27,870 bases of DNA from Chara braunii (Eukaryota; Streptophyta; Charophyceae; Charales; Characeae). Position 1 is the first letter of the stretch; the number at the start of each line of letters is the position of its first letter. Below, piece by piece: positions 1 through 9,752 of the stretch. Below the pieces are notes generated by a model. The model did not search any database and was not told where the DNA came from. It worked only from the letters and a program-made list of their open reading frames with translations. A program made the translations under genes and the position numbers. The DNA is taken from the NCBI GenBank assembly GCA_003427395.1, contig BFEA01000087.1, positions 875,477-903,346 of the forward strand, in the 5' to 3' direction.

Positions 1-65
<65 letters not shown>
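1..65. repeat. (GA)n microsatellite at window edge
   Basis: An uninterrupted GA dinucleotide run starts at the first base and stops at the GAGAGCTTCG junction. Its true length is unknown because the window cuts it. Confidence 0.98.
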
Positions 66-68
<3 letters not shown>

Positions 69-1317
69 CGGTGTTGCAACTTTTGAAACTGGGAAAAGCA
101 ACTGTGTTATAGAGGGGCTCCGTTTCATGATGCTTTGTGAACTTCTTTGGTACAGAAGATAGGTAGGATGTTACTTTGAGAAACTTTCTTTTTGCCTTAT
201 ACTGAAAAATAGGGGCAGTTATGGTTCCCTGGGGGCCTGGATCTATAACTCAGCACTAAAGGTGATGAAAAGTTGTAGCTTGCGTTTGGGAGCAATGAGC
301 ATAGGTAGTGGCTTCGTCTGTTTTCAGGTTGCTGCAGATTGCTTTTCCTTGAAAAGTTGAGATAAATGCTCACGAATGCATTGGTTTTTCTGACATTTCC
401 TGGTTCTGTTGCTGTTGTTTGCCCAATGACTGGTAGCAGAAGAGGGGTAGGCATGAAGTTGGTGACACTGTGCTGCAAGTGGGCTGGCTCTTCTGCGGTA
501 AAGCGTACTGTAGGACTATCAAGGCTAGTTAACTTTGTGTGTAGATGTAGATTCCACAGTTTACACTAGCAATGTGAGACATACATTGTTCCAATCAAGC
601 ATAGAAAATACATGGATGGGGAAACCATTGGACTGAGAGGATGATAACACAGAGGCTGTTTGTATGAAAGAACCTGGCATGTAGATGGGGAATTTCAAGG
701 TGAATGGTACACCTACTGACGGAGTCCGACGCAAAGCCGACAGGTGAAAAATGCGGGTAACCATGGTACAAATACTCTTAGACTAGTCTTCTTCAATCGA
801 AGATGGTGTGCTCCTTTGAGCAGACTATGCGGTCAACAAGGATGTGATGATAATGAGTACTGTCTTCCTCGTGATGATGACGAGTTTTTACTAGTTCTTA
901 GACACAGACCACTTTCTCCGAGTCTCTCCCGCGAACCTCTGATGATGGCAGCCACGGGTTAGGTATTCGAAAGGTGCATGCCAGGTCATCACCAGATCAG
1001 TGCTCCTTGTTGACTGCGCTTTGGGAAGTTTGCACCCTTTCAATATGACATAGTGTGGATTATTTTGAGAATCTTTTCAATCTAAGTACAGGCCGATTTG
1101 CACTCAGCTATCGATTATTCAATGCATTACTCTTCTTGCTCCTCCTCTTGTTCCTCTTTTCCTTTTCATCTGTTTATCTAGTATTCGTCTGTTCGGGACT
1201 GATATGTTACTGCAGCAGTGATTTCTCCACCCATTTAATCTCTCCAAGTTCTCCAACCGCTTGCTTTAGGGAAGGAGTCCTAACAACTGCACTGGTAAAT
1301 GAGACACTGCTCACAGG
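66..1317. other. Upstream region of the receptor-like kinase, no gene recognised
   Basis: No ORF here resembles a known protein; all are short and on conflicting strands. A pyrimidine-rich tract at about 1126-1178 is followed by TTTATCTAG ending at 1181, which has the shape of a 3' splice site, so a 5' UTR intron ahead of the kinase ORF is possible. No matching 5' splice site could be fixed by eye. No TATA box was assigned. Confidence 0.4.
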
Positions 1318-3705
1318 ATGATGGCCGGAGATGATAGTAGTGATGGTAATGGCGTACAGGAGCTCTACGATGAAGTTGAGGATGGGGATGTCGTTGTTCC
1401 TCAGATGCACTCGGAAGCAGGTAGTCCAAATATTTGTTGTACTCATGTAGACAATGGTCGGCATGCCTCCACAGGCTCCACTGTTTTCCTCTTCCCCAAG
1501 TGTATGACAGTCATACAACTTGCCAAGCAAAAGGCTGTCCTTGCCTGCTTTTGCTTGCTAACGATGATGGCTTTGGACTGCTTCAATACTTGCACCATCA
1601 GTGCTGTGGCGATGGTTGTCGACAGGGAGGTTATTCGATCTCGAGTCGAACCGACATCCTCCCATGGGCCCCAGCTTGTTGAACGGCAAGTTTCTCATGA
1701 CAGTGCTGATGACGTAGGGGTAGGTTCACGACCAGAACAGAGAACGGTTAGGGAACAGTCTCTCGGTCTCGGGGTTACCTTCTCAATACTGAACAATGCC
1801 CTTGTGAAAAGGAGCCAACTTGTGGTGCATATTGAGCCCGAAGCCCCTTTCCGTGATGACCCGAACACTGGGCGTATCTGTAGTTCGTACATCTTCAGTA
1901 TCCAGGTTTGGGAGGATGAAGATGGAGCTGTCTCTCTCTACTATGGTGTTTCAGAATCTTGCGACCACGGAAGTGACGGAACAGACAAAGTTGTGCGAAT
2001 GTCAGAGCGGAAGGCTGATATACGGTCGGTTGGGGAACACTTGAGTATCGCTGATGAGCTCATTACTTACTGGTTCCCCGTTTCTGGACCAGATGGCCCG
2101 AGGGTTTCATATCCCGTGTCCTACAACTACACGAACATCAGCAGGACACCAATGTACATGTTCACTCCCTTCGAGATCTCCGAGCTTGGCTCATATGACC
2201 CGGAAGGTAAAGTGAAGTCACGAGTTACGGTGGTGTCTACAACCATGGGTAATCGCTCAACAGTCCTCACGGATAGTGGTCAGTTAATGAGTCTGGCATC
2301 CAATCCGGCAAGGACGAAACTATACATCACCGATGAGACACCTGTCAGTGCTGTCACACCTCCTAAGATCCGACTTCTTTCAGCGAACACTACGGATGAC
2401 GACACTCTTATCGATAACTCGACTATTTTCAAGATGGACGACCACTTCACTGATGATGCGGGAGTGCGATCTATAAGTAGCGTCCACTTCTTGAGGCAGA
2501 GCTCTTTCGCAGATGGAAGTTGCGTCTATTTTACCGACAGGAAATTCCCCCGTGTGTGGAGCATAATTGCACCGGACGTGCCGAAGGTGAATCCGACTCA
2601 CCCGTCGAGGCTGGTGCCTGTCGCTGGGTCTGGAAGAGAAACAACTTTTGATGGGTCTGTCCCTGACGTGTCATTTAGGCAGCTTCGCGATGTCGTGACC
2701 ACTGCCGAGGGGTGCCATCTGTTCGTAACGGAGGATGGTCCTCCAGGTAATGTTCGCTGGATCAAGCTCAGCACCCCATGTGCAAGAGCCGACACAGTGG
2801 AGACCATTTTCAGAAGTGACGCTTCCGGATTCTGGGGCCTGGCGCTCCATGATGATGGTGTTGACCTCTACTTGTACGTGGGAACATCAGATGGTGATAT
2901 CATCGAGCTTCAACTCAACAGGTCTCTGCTACTTTCCTGTGCAAATGTCCCTCCTCCCTCATCCTCACCTCCTCCAGTTTATAATCGCAGACACAATGAT
3001 CATATGATTGCCATAGCTGCTGCAGCCGTGTCGGCCACAATTCTCTTCTTATTGCTGTTGATGGCCATTGTCGTTGTTTACATCTGGAGGGGGAAGAAAC
3101 AGGTGCAGAGCGAGCGGCCGTTAAGGAGCACGGAGTCCCAAGAAACACGTTCAAGTTCGCATGTAGACGTGGATATGAGCGAAGGTCTGCCTGAAGCATC
3201 GAACTGTGGCAGTGGGGAGGAGATTCATCCATCCCAACTGACATTATTCAGTTTGCAGGACCTCGAGCAGTGCACAGACAATTTTAGCAGCAGCCATAAG
3301 GTTGGTGAAACCGGAGCATTCGGTCGCGTGTACCGGGGTGTGGTGGATGGGATGGAGGTGGCGATGAAAGTCATGATCGGAAAACTTACAGACATGAAGC
3401 GAAGGCAGTTTCTTGCAGAAATCAACACACTTAGCAGGGTCCATCATGCCAACCTCATCCAATTGATTGGCTACTGCCATTCAAGTGATCGGGCCATTCT
3501 GGTGTACCCTTACTTTCCTGGTGGCAGCTTGCATGCCAGGTTGCACGAACGAGTGGTGGACGCTAGCACACAGTTGCTATACGCTCCGCTGACTCTTCTG
3601 GAGCGCATTCGGGTCGCTTCTCAGATTGCCAAGGGCCTAAGCTACCTACACGAAGGTGCACGCCACTGGATGACTGTGAGGAGGAAGGTGTTCGTGCGGT
3701 GCTAG
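1318..3705 (+). CDS. Receptor-like kinase, truncated after the kinase N-lobe (beta-propeller-like ectodomain)
   Basis: This is an intronless 795-codon ORF. The first Met is at 1318, but Met63 (1504) gives a better start because it is followed at once by a hydrophobic, signal-peptide-like stretch (residues about 70-100). Residues about 310-550 form repeated strand-rich blocks with spaced LYITD, VYFTD, LFVTED and LYVGTSDG motifs, resembling an NHL/SMP-30-type beta-propeller and suggesting an extracellular ligand-binding domain. A proline/serine linker leads to one membrane helix (about 563-589). The cytoplasmic part starts with LFSLQDLEQCTDNFS (about 643), typical of plant RLK/Pelle kinases, then a glycine-rich loop GETGAFGRVYRG (about 663-674), ATP-binding Lys684 in VAMK and alpha-C Glu701. 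After YLHEGARHW the HRD catalytic loop is absent, the frame is lost and the ORF ends at 3705. The product would be a membrane receptor with no catalytic C-lobe. It could be a pseudogene, a decoy-type receptor or an assembly error. The propeller assignment is by pattern only. Confidence 0.75.
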   Translation: MMAGDDSSDGNGVQELYDEVEDGDVVVPQMHSEAGSPNICCTHVDNGRHASTGSTVFLFPKCMTVIQLAKQKAVLACFCLLTMMALDCFNTCTISAVAMVVDREVIRSRVEPTSSHGPQLVERQVSHDSADDVGVGSRPEQRTVREQSLGLGVTFSILNNALVKRSQLVVHIEPEAPFRDDPNTGRICSSYIFSIQVWEDEDGAVSLYYGVSESCDHGSDGTDKVVRMSERKADIRSVGEHLSIADELITYWFPVSGPDGPRVSYPVSYNYTNISRTPMYMFTPFEISELGSYDPEGKVKSRVTVVSTTMGNRSTVLTDSGQLMSLASNPARTKLYITDETPVSAVTPPKIRLLSANTTDDDTLIDNSTIFKMDDHFTDDAGVRSISSVHFLRQSSFADGSCVYFTDRKFPRVWSIIAPDVPKVNPTHPSRLVPVAGSGRETTFDGSVPDVSFRQLRDVVTTAEGCHLFVTEDGPPGNVRWIKLSTPCARADTVETIFRSDASGFWGLALHDDGVDLYLYVGTSDGDIIELQLNRSLLLSCANVPPPSSSPPPVYNRRHNDHMIAIAAAAVSATILFLLLLMAIVVVYIWRGKKQVQSERPLRSTESQETRSSSHVDVDMSEGLPEASNCGSGEEIHPSQLTLFSLQDLEQCTDNFSSSHKVGETGAFGRVYRGVVDGMEVAMKVMIGKLTDMKRRQFLAEINTLSRVHHANLIQLIGYCHSSDRAILVYPYFPGGSLHARLHERVVDASTQLLYAPLTLLERIRVASQIAKGLSYLHEGARHWMTVRRKVFVRC

Positions 3706-4239
3706 CAGATTTTGGTCTTGCAGCCATAGGAGAGATAGTGTTCGGCACCACCCATGAGGTCTTTGTACAAACCTCTCATGTTGCCGGTACCTATGGGTAT
3801 ATGTCCCCGGAGTACTTCCTGGAAGGCTTCTTGACTGACCGCAATGACGTGTATGCCTTCGGTGTCATCCGCTTGGAGCTTTTGACTGGAAGAAGGGTTG
3901 TCATGCCGTCCCCTTCTGGGACAGGTGCGGAGACTCTCGTGTCCTGGGTGAAGCGATTTCTTGGAGACCCCTCCGTGGACTTGCCCCATGCTATCTTGGA
4001 TGTGGCATTGTGCAAGGGCTATCCAATGGAAGTCAATTCCTTAGGGGATGTGGTTGTGAAGATAACTTATCTTGCGATGGAGTGTGTGGAAGATGATGAC
4101 AACTTATCTTGCGATGGAGTGTGTGGAAGATGATGACAGGCTGAGACCTAGGATGAGTGGTGTGGTGGGGCGAATGGAGTCTCTTGTTGAGGAGGCAAAC
4201 ACTATTTCCGGAGGGGAAAGATCAACCGGGTTGATTTAG
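3669..4239 (+). pseudogene. Receptor-like kinase C-lobe, out of frame with the upstream ORF
   Basis: This is the rest of the kinase domain begun at 1318, shifted one frame. It opens with DDCEEEG and VLADFGLAA (the DFG motif), followed by GTYGYMSPEY (activation segment end, APE variant), DVYAFGVIRLELLTGRR (helix F region) and LAMECVEDDD. HRDxKxxN, which should lie between YLHEGA and the aspartates before DFG, is missing: about 13-16 residues are lost and the deletion is not a multiple of three. A perfect 37-bp tandem duplication (4064-4137) shifts the frame again, so the present ORF stops at 4133. Read with one copy only, a normal RLK tail with RLRPRM and VVGRMESL follows and ends at TAG 4237-4239. 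The domain identity is seen directly. That the locus is inactive is inferred from the missing catalytic Asp. Confidence 0.8.
4064..4137 (+). repeat. Perfect 37-bp tandem duplication inside the kinase C-lobe
   Basis: Positions 4064-4100 and 4101-4137 are identical (beginning AACTTATCTTGCGATGG, ending GATGATGAC). Since 37 is not a multiple of three, the second copy moves translation out of the conserved kinase tail. Confidence 0.97.
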
Positions 4240-4965
4240 AATGGGATGCCGGACGGTAGCTCAAGGGAGTAAGAACTTTGGAGACACCTTCGGCGCCTTT
4301 GGCAGTAGTCTTAGAAGCCTCCGACTGGTGTGTTGGGTATGCATGTCTGAAGTGAAATACATCCGTCTCATGGCTCCTTGTCTAGTCAAGGTTTTGTGAG
4401 CCTATGGGCTGCAAATCTTTCCGTAGGGTGTGAGTAGTCGATTGGCCTCCATGATCCTTGCTGTACGTGTGGGAGTGTTCGCTGTTGTGTTGGTGCTGCG
4501 TGTTGCCTTTTTGCCTGCGCTGCCTCCCTCACTCCCGCCCCCCTGCCCCCCCTCCCCAACTCCCTCCTCCGGGACTCCCCGCTCTTCGTCCCACCCCCCT
4601 GGCAACGCCCCCCGGCCCCCCGGTCCACCCTCCCACGCACACACCGAGTCGTACTCACTGCTCAGTCTGTTTATTTGTTCACTGTTTACCAGAGGTAATG
4701 TTATAGCACGCACTCAGTCTTTGTTGTGTTTTCTTTTTCCTCACCGATATCTCTGTTAAGGTTTATCCGTGTCCAACAACCCACCTGAAGACATTTCTTT
4801 TGGATCGTTTTCCAGTACTCGATGGAATTGCCTTCGGCACTTTCAGGGAGCTGGACCAGGTGTGCGGAAAGGTCCACAAGGTTACAGATTGAGCAATCTG
4901 CAATTTTCTGCGAACACTGTTGTGTTCCTATGCCTCGGACAGGGATGGGCTAGCATATAGGTGTC
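4240..4965. other. Region downstream of the kinase; C-rich tract, no gene
   Basis: No protein-coding pattern is visible. Positions about 4520-4640 are strongly C-rich on the plus strand (many runs of 4-7 C), so the minus strand has G-quadruplex potential. The ORFs across it are low-complexity Pro/Arg/Gly artefacts. Confidence 0.6.
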
Positions 4966-5015
4966 GGTACAGGGGCAGACCTAATATTTGGGTACAGGGG
5001 CAGACCTAATATTTG
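4966..5015. repeat. Perfect 25-bp tandem duplication
   Basis: The 25-bp unit starting GGTACAGGGGCAGACC occurs at 4966-4990 and again immediately at 4991-5015 with no mismatch. Confidence 0.95.
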
Positions 5016-5117
5016 GCGACAGGAGCACTCACCGGAAATTTTAGGAGGTCTAGCTGTAGAAGCGGAGCTTGTCAGGGACCCGCTGTTATGTAAGTGGGAC
5101 TATCCCGAATTATGTCT

Positions 5118-5211
5118 GTCCCCCTTACCCGAATTATCAATTTCTGACCATAGATTGCCACTATCGACGGCCGGAAATGAGCAGTCAATGTAAGTGGGAC
5201 TTGGCCCCCGG
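5118..5211. repeat. Foldback/MITE-like element, GTGGGACTTGGCCCC family, copy 1
   Basis: The left arm (GTCCCCCTTACCCGAATTAT) and the right arm (GTAAGTGGGACTTGGCCCCC, 5190-5209) are roughly inverted. The sequence matches the copy at 9202-9306, including the shared inner segment ATCAATTTCTGACCAT. An extra GTAAGTGGGAC lies just upstream at 5090. No coding capacity. Confidence 0.6.
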
Positions 5212-5893
5212 TAGGCAGTTTTTCATTTATTTAAGCCCAGGTTGTTGTAGAGGTGGGATACTAGACAGATGACACTCGGACAGCCCCTCTAATAGCAGTA
5301 GGTAATTATGGTGCCAGGACAGTCACTGTATTTGGTCGTATGGGATGCCTAGATTCGGGGTCTGTAAGCAGGATTATAGATGAATGATGTTCCTGTCTTC
5401 GGCAGGAACTCGTAGGCCCAAGTGTGCCAGTCGGGGCTACCTGTCGGTGGAGGGACCTGAGATTGAGAGGGCAAGTGTATGTCCTCCAGCCTAATGAGTA
5501 GTCCGGGCCATTCACACAGCAGTGATGCTTCTTTTCGACCAAGATGGTGAAGAGGTGGCGCTCCTGTGTGAAGCAGCAGTAGAGGTCAACTGAGGAGAGA
5601 TCCGTGGCTATGGAGTAGAGGAGGGTGAGGCTGGGCTCAGGAGATAGGTGGAAGGTTGTAGTGGGCGAAGAAGGGGGGAACCGAGAGGAGACTTACTTTT
5701 GGCTATGGTAGACCTTCATCTTCATTACCTGGTTGGCGTTGGACCGAGGTGGTCCCTGGAGGGGTGCCTGCGGAACTTAGAAAACCGTGAGACATTCAAT
5801 GATGGCCGTAGGAGGGCGAAGCATAGTAGCCGTGTTGTCCTTGAACTGCTACATCTGTGCTTGTCAGTGATGACCCCACATGATAGCTATAAG

Positions 5894-5896
<3 letters not shown>
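5212..5896. other. No gene recognised
   Basis: Several short ORFs exist, but none shows a domain, composition bias or neighbour relation suggesting coding. The longest ends in an artefact of the GA repeat that follows. Confidence 0.5.

Positions 5897-5935
<39 letters not shown>
5897..5935. repeat. (AG)n microsatellite
   Basis: Pure AG repeat of about 39 bp; it produces a meaningless Arg-Glu repeat in two overlapping ORFs. Confidence 0.97.
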
Positions 5936-5938
<3 letters not shown>

Positions 5939-6474
5939 TTACATGCCCAATCTTTTCTGGGGGCTAGAGCCCAGTTCCTTATTACCGGCAAGCATCGAGA
6001 AAACGGTTCTGACAGACAAAAGATTTGGACTGGAAAAGATGTTTTGGGGAGGGAGGAGGGGGGGCGAAGGGGGCAGTAGGAGCGTACGAGGATGGTCCAG
6101 AAGGGGTGAAAAAATCAGCAGGGTAACTGCAGACCAGGGAAAGAACCAAATGAACGAGAAAAGTCAGGGGTAGCATTGCCAAGGCCTCTGACTGAGTCTG
6201 TCAAGCCTTCAACCTCAGGCTGCGTCCCCGGCTGTCTAAAACCCATGGATTTCTTTTCATTCATTCATCGTTGTTATAATAGAGGAGTTCTACTGGGGAT
6301 ATATTTCTGCACTGCAAGTGAGGGGATCGTTGGACACAATTGTTTCCCATTAATGCTATCCCATTAAGATAAATCATAATAATAAAAAGGCAGTGCAGAA
6401 TGTATCTGACGGGCTATGACTCCCGATGAGGAGGCTGTGAAGAAGAGGGGAGTAGACATTGCTTTTATTTTGTG
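5936..6474. other. No gene recognised
   Basis: Short ORFs on both strands; none is supported by motif or composition. Confidence 0.5.
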
Positions 6475-6534
6475 CTCTTCTTCTTCTGCTTCTGCTTCTG
6501 CTTCTTCTTCTTCTTCTTCTTCTTCTTCTTCTTT
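6475..6534. repeat. (CTT)n microsatellite with CTG interruptions
   Basis: CTT triplets run for about 60 bp with TCTGCT interruptions near the 5' side. They give Ser-rich or Glu-rich artefact ORFs. Confidence 0.95.
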
Positions 6535-7936
6535 TCCTTCTCTAATCCACGTCTTCTTGAACTCAGTCTGCTGCAATGAATGGAATTCTCTCAAACTTGA
6601 GTAACTGTTTTGCATGAAGAATTGGGGAGGTCCCGGCAGGATCATAACGTCTGGCAGTGCTTGTGATGGCTGTGTTTCCTTGTAGTGACATACATTCCTG
6701 GCTACCTTACTCTTGAGGGGCGTGTGACCCTACAGTCTGCAAAGTTTTCCACTGTTTCCACATGCATTGGTGTGGGTAGCTGATATTCCGCCCTGCGTCT
6801 TGGGGTCCCCATCTTGCCTTGTTGGTTCTTCTTTGAAACAGGTACGCCTGGTACGGGCGTGGCAGGTTATGAGTTTGCATGTTTGGAAAAAAAAAAAAAA
6901 AAAAAAAAGGGAAACTGCTCCTGAGTCACCTTTTTAATTTGAAAAAGGCAAGAAAAGACAAAGTGGCACCCGTGTCATCGTTTGAGTTTCAGAATGTGCA
7001 AGTTAGTTTAGCTGGGGGTTGAAACTGTAGCTGTTATTTTGAAGCGGCGGTAATGCAGATTTAGCAGCTGGTTTTCTGTAATTTGCTCTGTTCTTTTCGA
7101 GAACTGCTAAAGTAACTGTTAGTCTGTTGCCTATTCCAAGCGCTAGGTGTGACCCAGGAGCCGTGTTGCCCCCCCCGAAAAAAAAATGCCAGTTTTAACG
7201 AAATGTCAGTTAAAAGAAGTTTGCAAAGGTTAAGGTTATTAAAAAACTTGCGCCAGCAAAGAAAAGAGCCGCCGAGTTAGAAAATGCAGTTCCGGGGGGG
7301 AAACAATCCGTTGAGCGTTTTGTTTTTCTTTACCTTTCCCTGTCTGACACCACGGCCGACCCCTGTAGCCATGGCACCCGACCTGATGCCACGGCGGAGG
7401 TACTTTCATTGCATTTTCAAACTCAGTGGCTCTCTTCTTCGCATAGAAACTTAAGGTTGACATCAACGTAGTGGCCCCTTCTTCTTTTCTGTTTTAAACA
7501 AACTGTCCCACCCACCTTAATCCGCATCTATCTGTAAGGAAAACCAGCATATCGAAGTCAAAATGCACAACATGGCCTCCAGGGCTCCATAGAAATCATC
7601 CAAGTTCAAAAACGTTTAGATGAAAGTCAAGTCCCTGCCAAAAACGTTGCTCTCCAGACAGACTGAGAGGTCACACGCCGGCTGATGACGGGGCCTAGTC
7701 TCCCCGCAATCAACGGATCTATACCATAGGGCCAATACAGCTCCTTCAATCTGCTATGTCTTTATCCTTTGCAAATCCGAGGACTCCGACGGCGGCTGCT
7801 GAGATGAAATCCAGGTGCGGCATCCCATACAAACCCACCCAACCTCTTGTTCAAAACCATCCTCAATCCTCAAGCGACACTGAGGCAGCATTGATTGCTG
7901 TTTCAATCAGGAAATACGCCCCGCCTAGACACTTTT
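6535..7936. other. Gene-free stretch with a 22-nt poly(A) run
   Basis: No recognisable gene. A pure A run occupies 6887-6908 and could be the tail of an old retroposon, but no element body or target-site duplication was recognised around it. Short C and G homopolymers occur at about 7170 and 7296. Confidence 0.5.
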
Positions 7937-7964
7937 ACACACACACACACACACACACACAATG

Positions 7965-7998
<34 letters not shown>

Positions 7999-8011
7999 AT
8001 GACACACACAT

Positions 8012-8068
<57 letters not shown>
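7937..8068. repeat. (CA)n microsatellite, about 130 bp, interrupted
   Basis: CA repeat interrupted three times by ATGACAC. The interruptions share one phase, suggesting local expansion of an interrupted unit. Confidence 0.97.
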
Positions 8069-8070
<2 letters not shown>

Positions 8071-8576
8071 CCCCCGGCCCTCCTAGAAGTCACTCTCTAA
8101 TATATGCATATATGTGTGTTAAGCATCCTTTGGGTGCAGTGATTGTGTGCGTCTGTGTGTGAACACACATCATGATGGTGGCCCTTGAAAGCAGGTGAAG
8201 AACGTGGACCATATTAAACATGTGTACATCTCCAACCAGGCAGATAGCAATAGAAGCCCTTCAAGTCCTCTCTACAAGCTGGTACCATGTGCTGTTGATT
8301 GCAAAGCTTTTGGATGTGGCAGGATTTTAGTAGACGAGTCACCTTCCGAGAGACATTAAAAAAAAGAAAAAAGAAAAAAAAACAGACTACTTCCCACAAG
8401 TTCCCAGATCATTTGTGACAGTGATGACTGAGTTATGAAAAACTGCTGAACAGGATTTCGAGACAAATGCCTCATGGATGCTTGGAGAGATCTAACTGTT
8501 TCCAAGGGTTCACTACAGTGCCGCGTCATTATGGCTGTTTCTGGACTCGAAGTCGAACCAAATACGTGCATATTGA
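8069..8576. other. No gene recognised
   Basis: Unremarkable sequence between the CA repeat and a foldback element; an A-rich tract lies at about 8358-8382. Confidence 0.5.
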
Positions 8577-8681
8577 CCGGGGGCAAGGTCCCACTTGCAC
8601 GGATTACGAGAATCTGGCCGTTGATCTTTGTTATCTACGGTCAATCTCGCTTAATTCGTGCAAGTGGGACCTAGCCCCGGG
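8577..8681. mobile_element. Foldback/MITE-like element, GTGGGAC family, copy 2
   Basis: Arms of about 28 bp are near-perfect inverted repeats: GCAAGGTCCCACTTGCACGG on the left and CGTGCAAGTGGGACCTAGCC on the right, flanked by CCGGGG/CCCCGG. A shorter inner inverted pair (GAGAATCTGGCCGT / ACGGTCAATCTC) lets nearly the whole 105 bp fold as one hairpin. No coding capacity. Confidence 0.8.
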
Positions 8682-8792
8682 TGTTCTATCCTGCTAGGAA
8701 TGGTAGTAGTATCAGGGATGAACAATCTGCTGCTCCTCTTTGTGCCGAGGAGCTCTGGGTTGAAGCTCGCTTTTTTTGTTTTTTGTGTAGAA

Positions 8793-9050
8793 GCTAGCCT
8801 ACCAGAGTGGCCCGGGGTCACTTGCCCGGCCGGGCCCAAAAAAAAAAAAAAAAAAAACATTATTTATCAGTTTGATTTTTGTTATTCTAAATTTGGTGAA
8901 GAATTTCGATGTGACCCTGAGGCAAAAAGTGTTCAGTTTATTTTTATGCATAACATAGTTTTTTTTTCGGATTGTTTAATAGATATTTTGTTTGTTTCCC
9001 TGGTCCTTGCACGGGCTGGCGACCCGGGCGGCCCGGCTGGTAGCCTACCG
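8793..9050. mobile_element. MITE-like element with long terminal inverted repeats (TAGCCTACCAG)
   Basis: The left end (TAGCCTACCAGAGTGGCCCG from 8795) and right end (CGGCTGGTAGCCTACCG, to 9050) are inverted over roughly 35 bp with a few mismatches, rich in CCCGGG. The interior is AT-rich, opens with a 19-nt A run, and contains a block (about 8880-8990) clearly similar to 13510-13605. No ORF of interest; probably a non-autonomous DNA transposon. Confidence 0.7.
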
Positions 9051-9201
9051 TAGAGGCCTGCTTCCTTTTTTTTTTTGATTTTTTTCTTCTTTCTTTTTGG
9101 GTTCAAGTCTGTGTTTCTTGCAAAAGGCAAGCAACTGAAAGCGAACTCTGGCAGCATTAGCCACATAATAGCCAGCTTCGCTTTTGGCGGGACCAAAGGG
9201 A

Positions 9202-9306
9202 CCCGGGCCCAAGTCCCACTTGCCCGAATTCTCAATTTCCGACCATCGATTAGGAAGATCAATGGCCAAGAATGAACGATCAGCGTTTTCGGGACTTGGC
9301 CCCCGG
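9202..9306. mobile_element. Foldback/MITE-like element, GTGGGAC family, copy 3
   Basis: The left arm CGGGCCCAAGTCCCACTTGC and right arm TTTTCGGGACTTGGCCCCCG are inverted. The interior (CGAATTCTCAATTTCCGACC) matches the copy at 5118-5211. Confidence 0.75.
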
Positions 9307-9310
9307 AAGC

Positions 9311-9346
9311 CTCCTGAAGCCTGCTTTTCTCCTGAAGCCTGCTTTT
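9311..9346. repeat. Perfect 18-bp tandem duplication
   Basis: CTCCTGAAGCCTGCTTTT is present twice head to tail, directly after the foldback element ending at 9306. Confidence 0.9.
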
Positions 9347-9557
9347 TGCTTCACTGAATTCGGTTAAGTATGACCATGGGCGTTCATCCTCACCTTCTTC
9401 CCACTAATACGACATACGGTCATTAGAACTGTATTTAGACTGAAAGATACCTCAAATACAGCTATAGTGACCGTTCCTTGTATTGGGGGAAGAAGGTAGG
9501 GTAGGGGACCCTTACCTGGTTGGGCCTGCACGTGTTGAGTTGGCAACTTGGCGTTGT

Positions 9558-9752
9558 CTAACCCCGGGCGAGGTCCCACTATAGAAAAGAGAATTGGATT
9601 CCAGTTCATTCAACACCTGAATCCGGATATGTTTGTGGAGGTGTACAATGAATTGTGATTGTATCTTCTTTCCCGCATCTCTTCCACAAACACGTCCAGA
9701 TTCAGGAGTTACATCCAATCCTCTCTGCTACAGTAACTGGGATCCCGCCTCC
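9558..9752. mobile_element. Long foldback element related to the GTGGGAC family
   Basis: The left arm starts ACCCCGGGCGAGGTCCCACT and the right arm ends with GGGATCCCGCCTCCGGG. Inner parts are also inverted: CACCTGAATCCGG with GTTTGTGGAGG on the left, CTTCCACAAACACGTCC with AGATTCAGGAG on the right. The whole can fold into one hairpin of about 195 bp with a short central loop near 9650-9680. Non-coding. Confidence 0.65.

Noticed and set aside
5648-6079. 143-codon ORF with Arg-Glu repeat
   Set aside because: The repeat is the AG microsatellite; the flanks show no domain or conservation signal.
7962-8162. Thr-His repeat ORF
   Set aside because: Pure translation of the CA microsatellite.
8577-8681. 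Bacterial-type terminator or CRISPR-like repeat
   Set aside because: The long inverted arms fit a foldback transposon; copies are not regularly spaced and have no spacers or cas genes.
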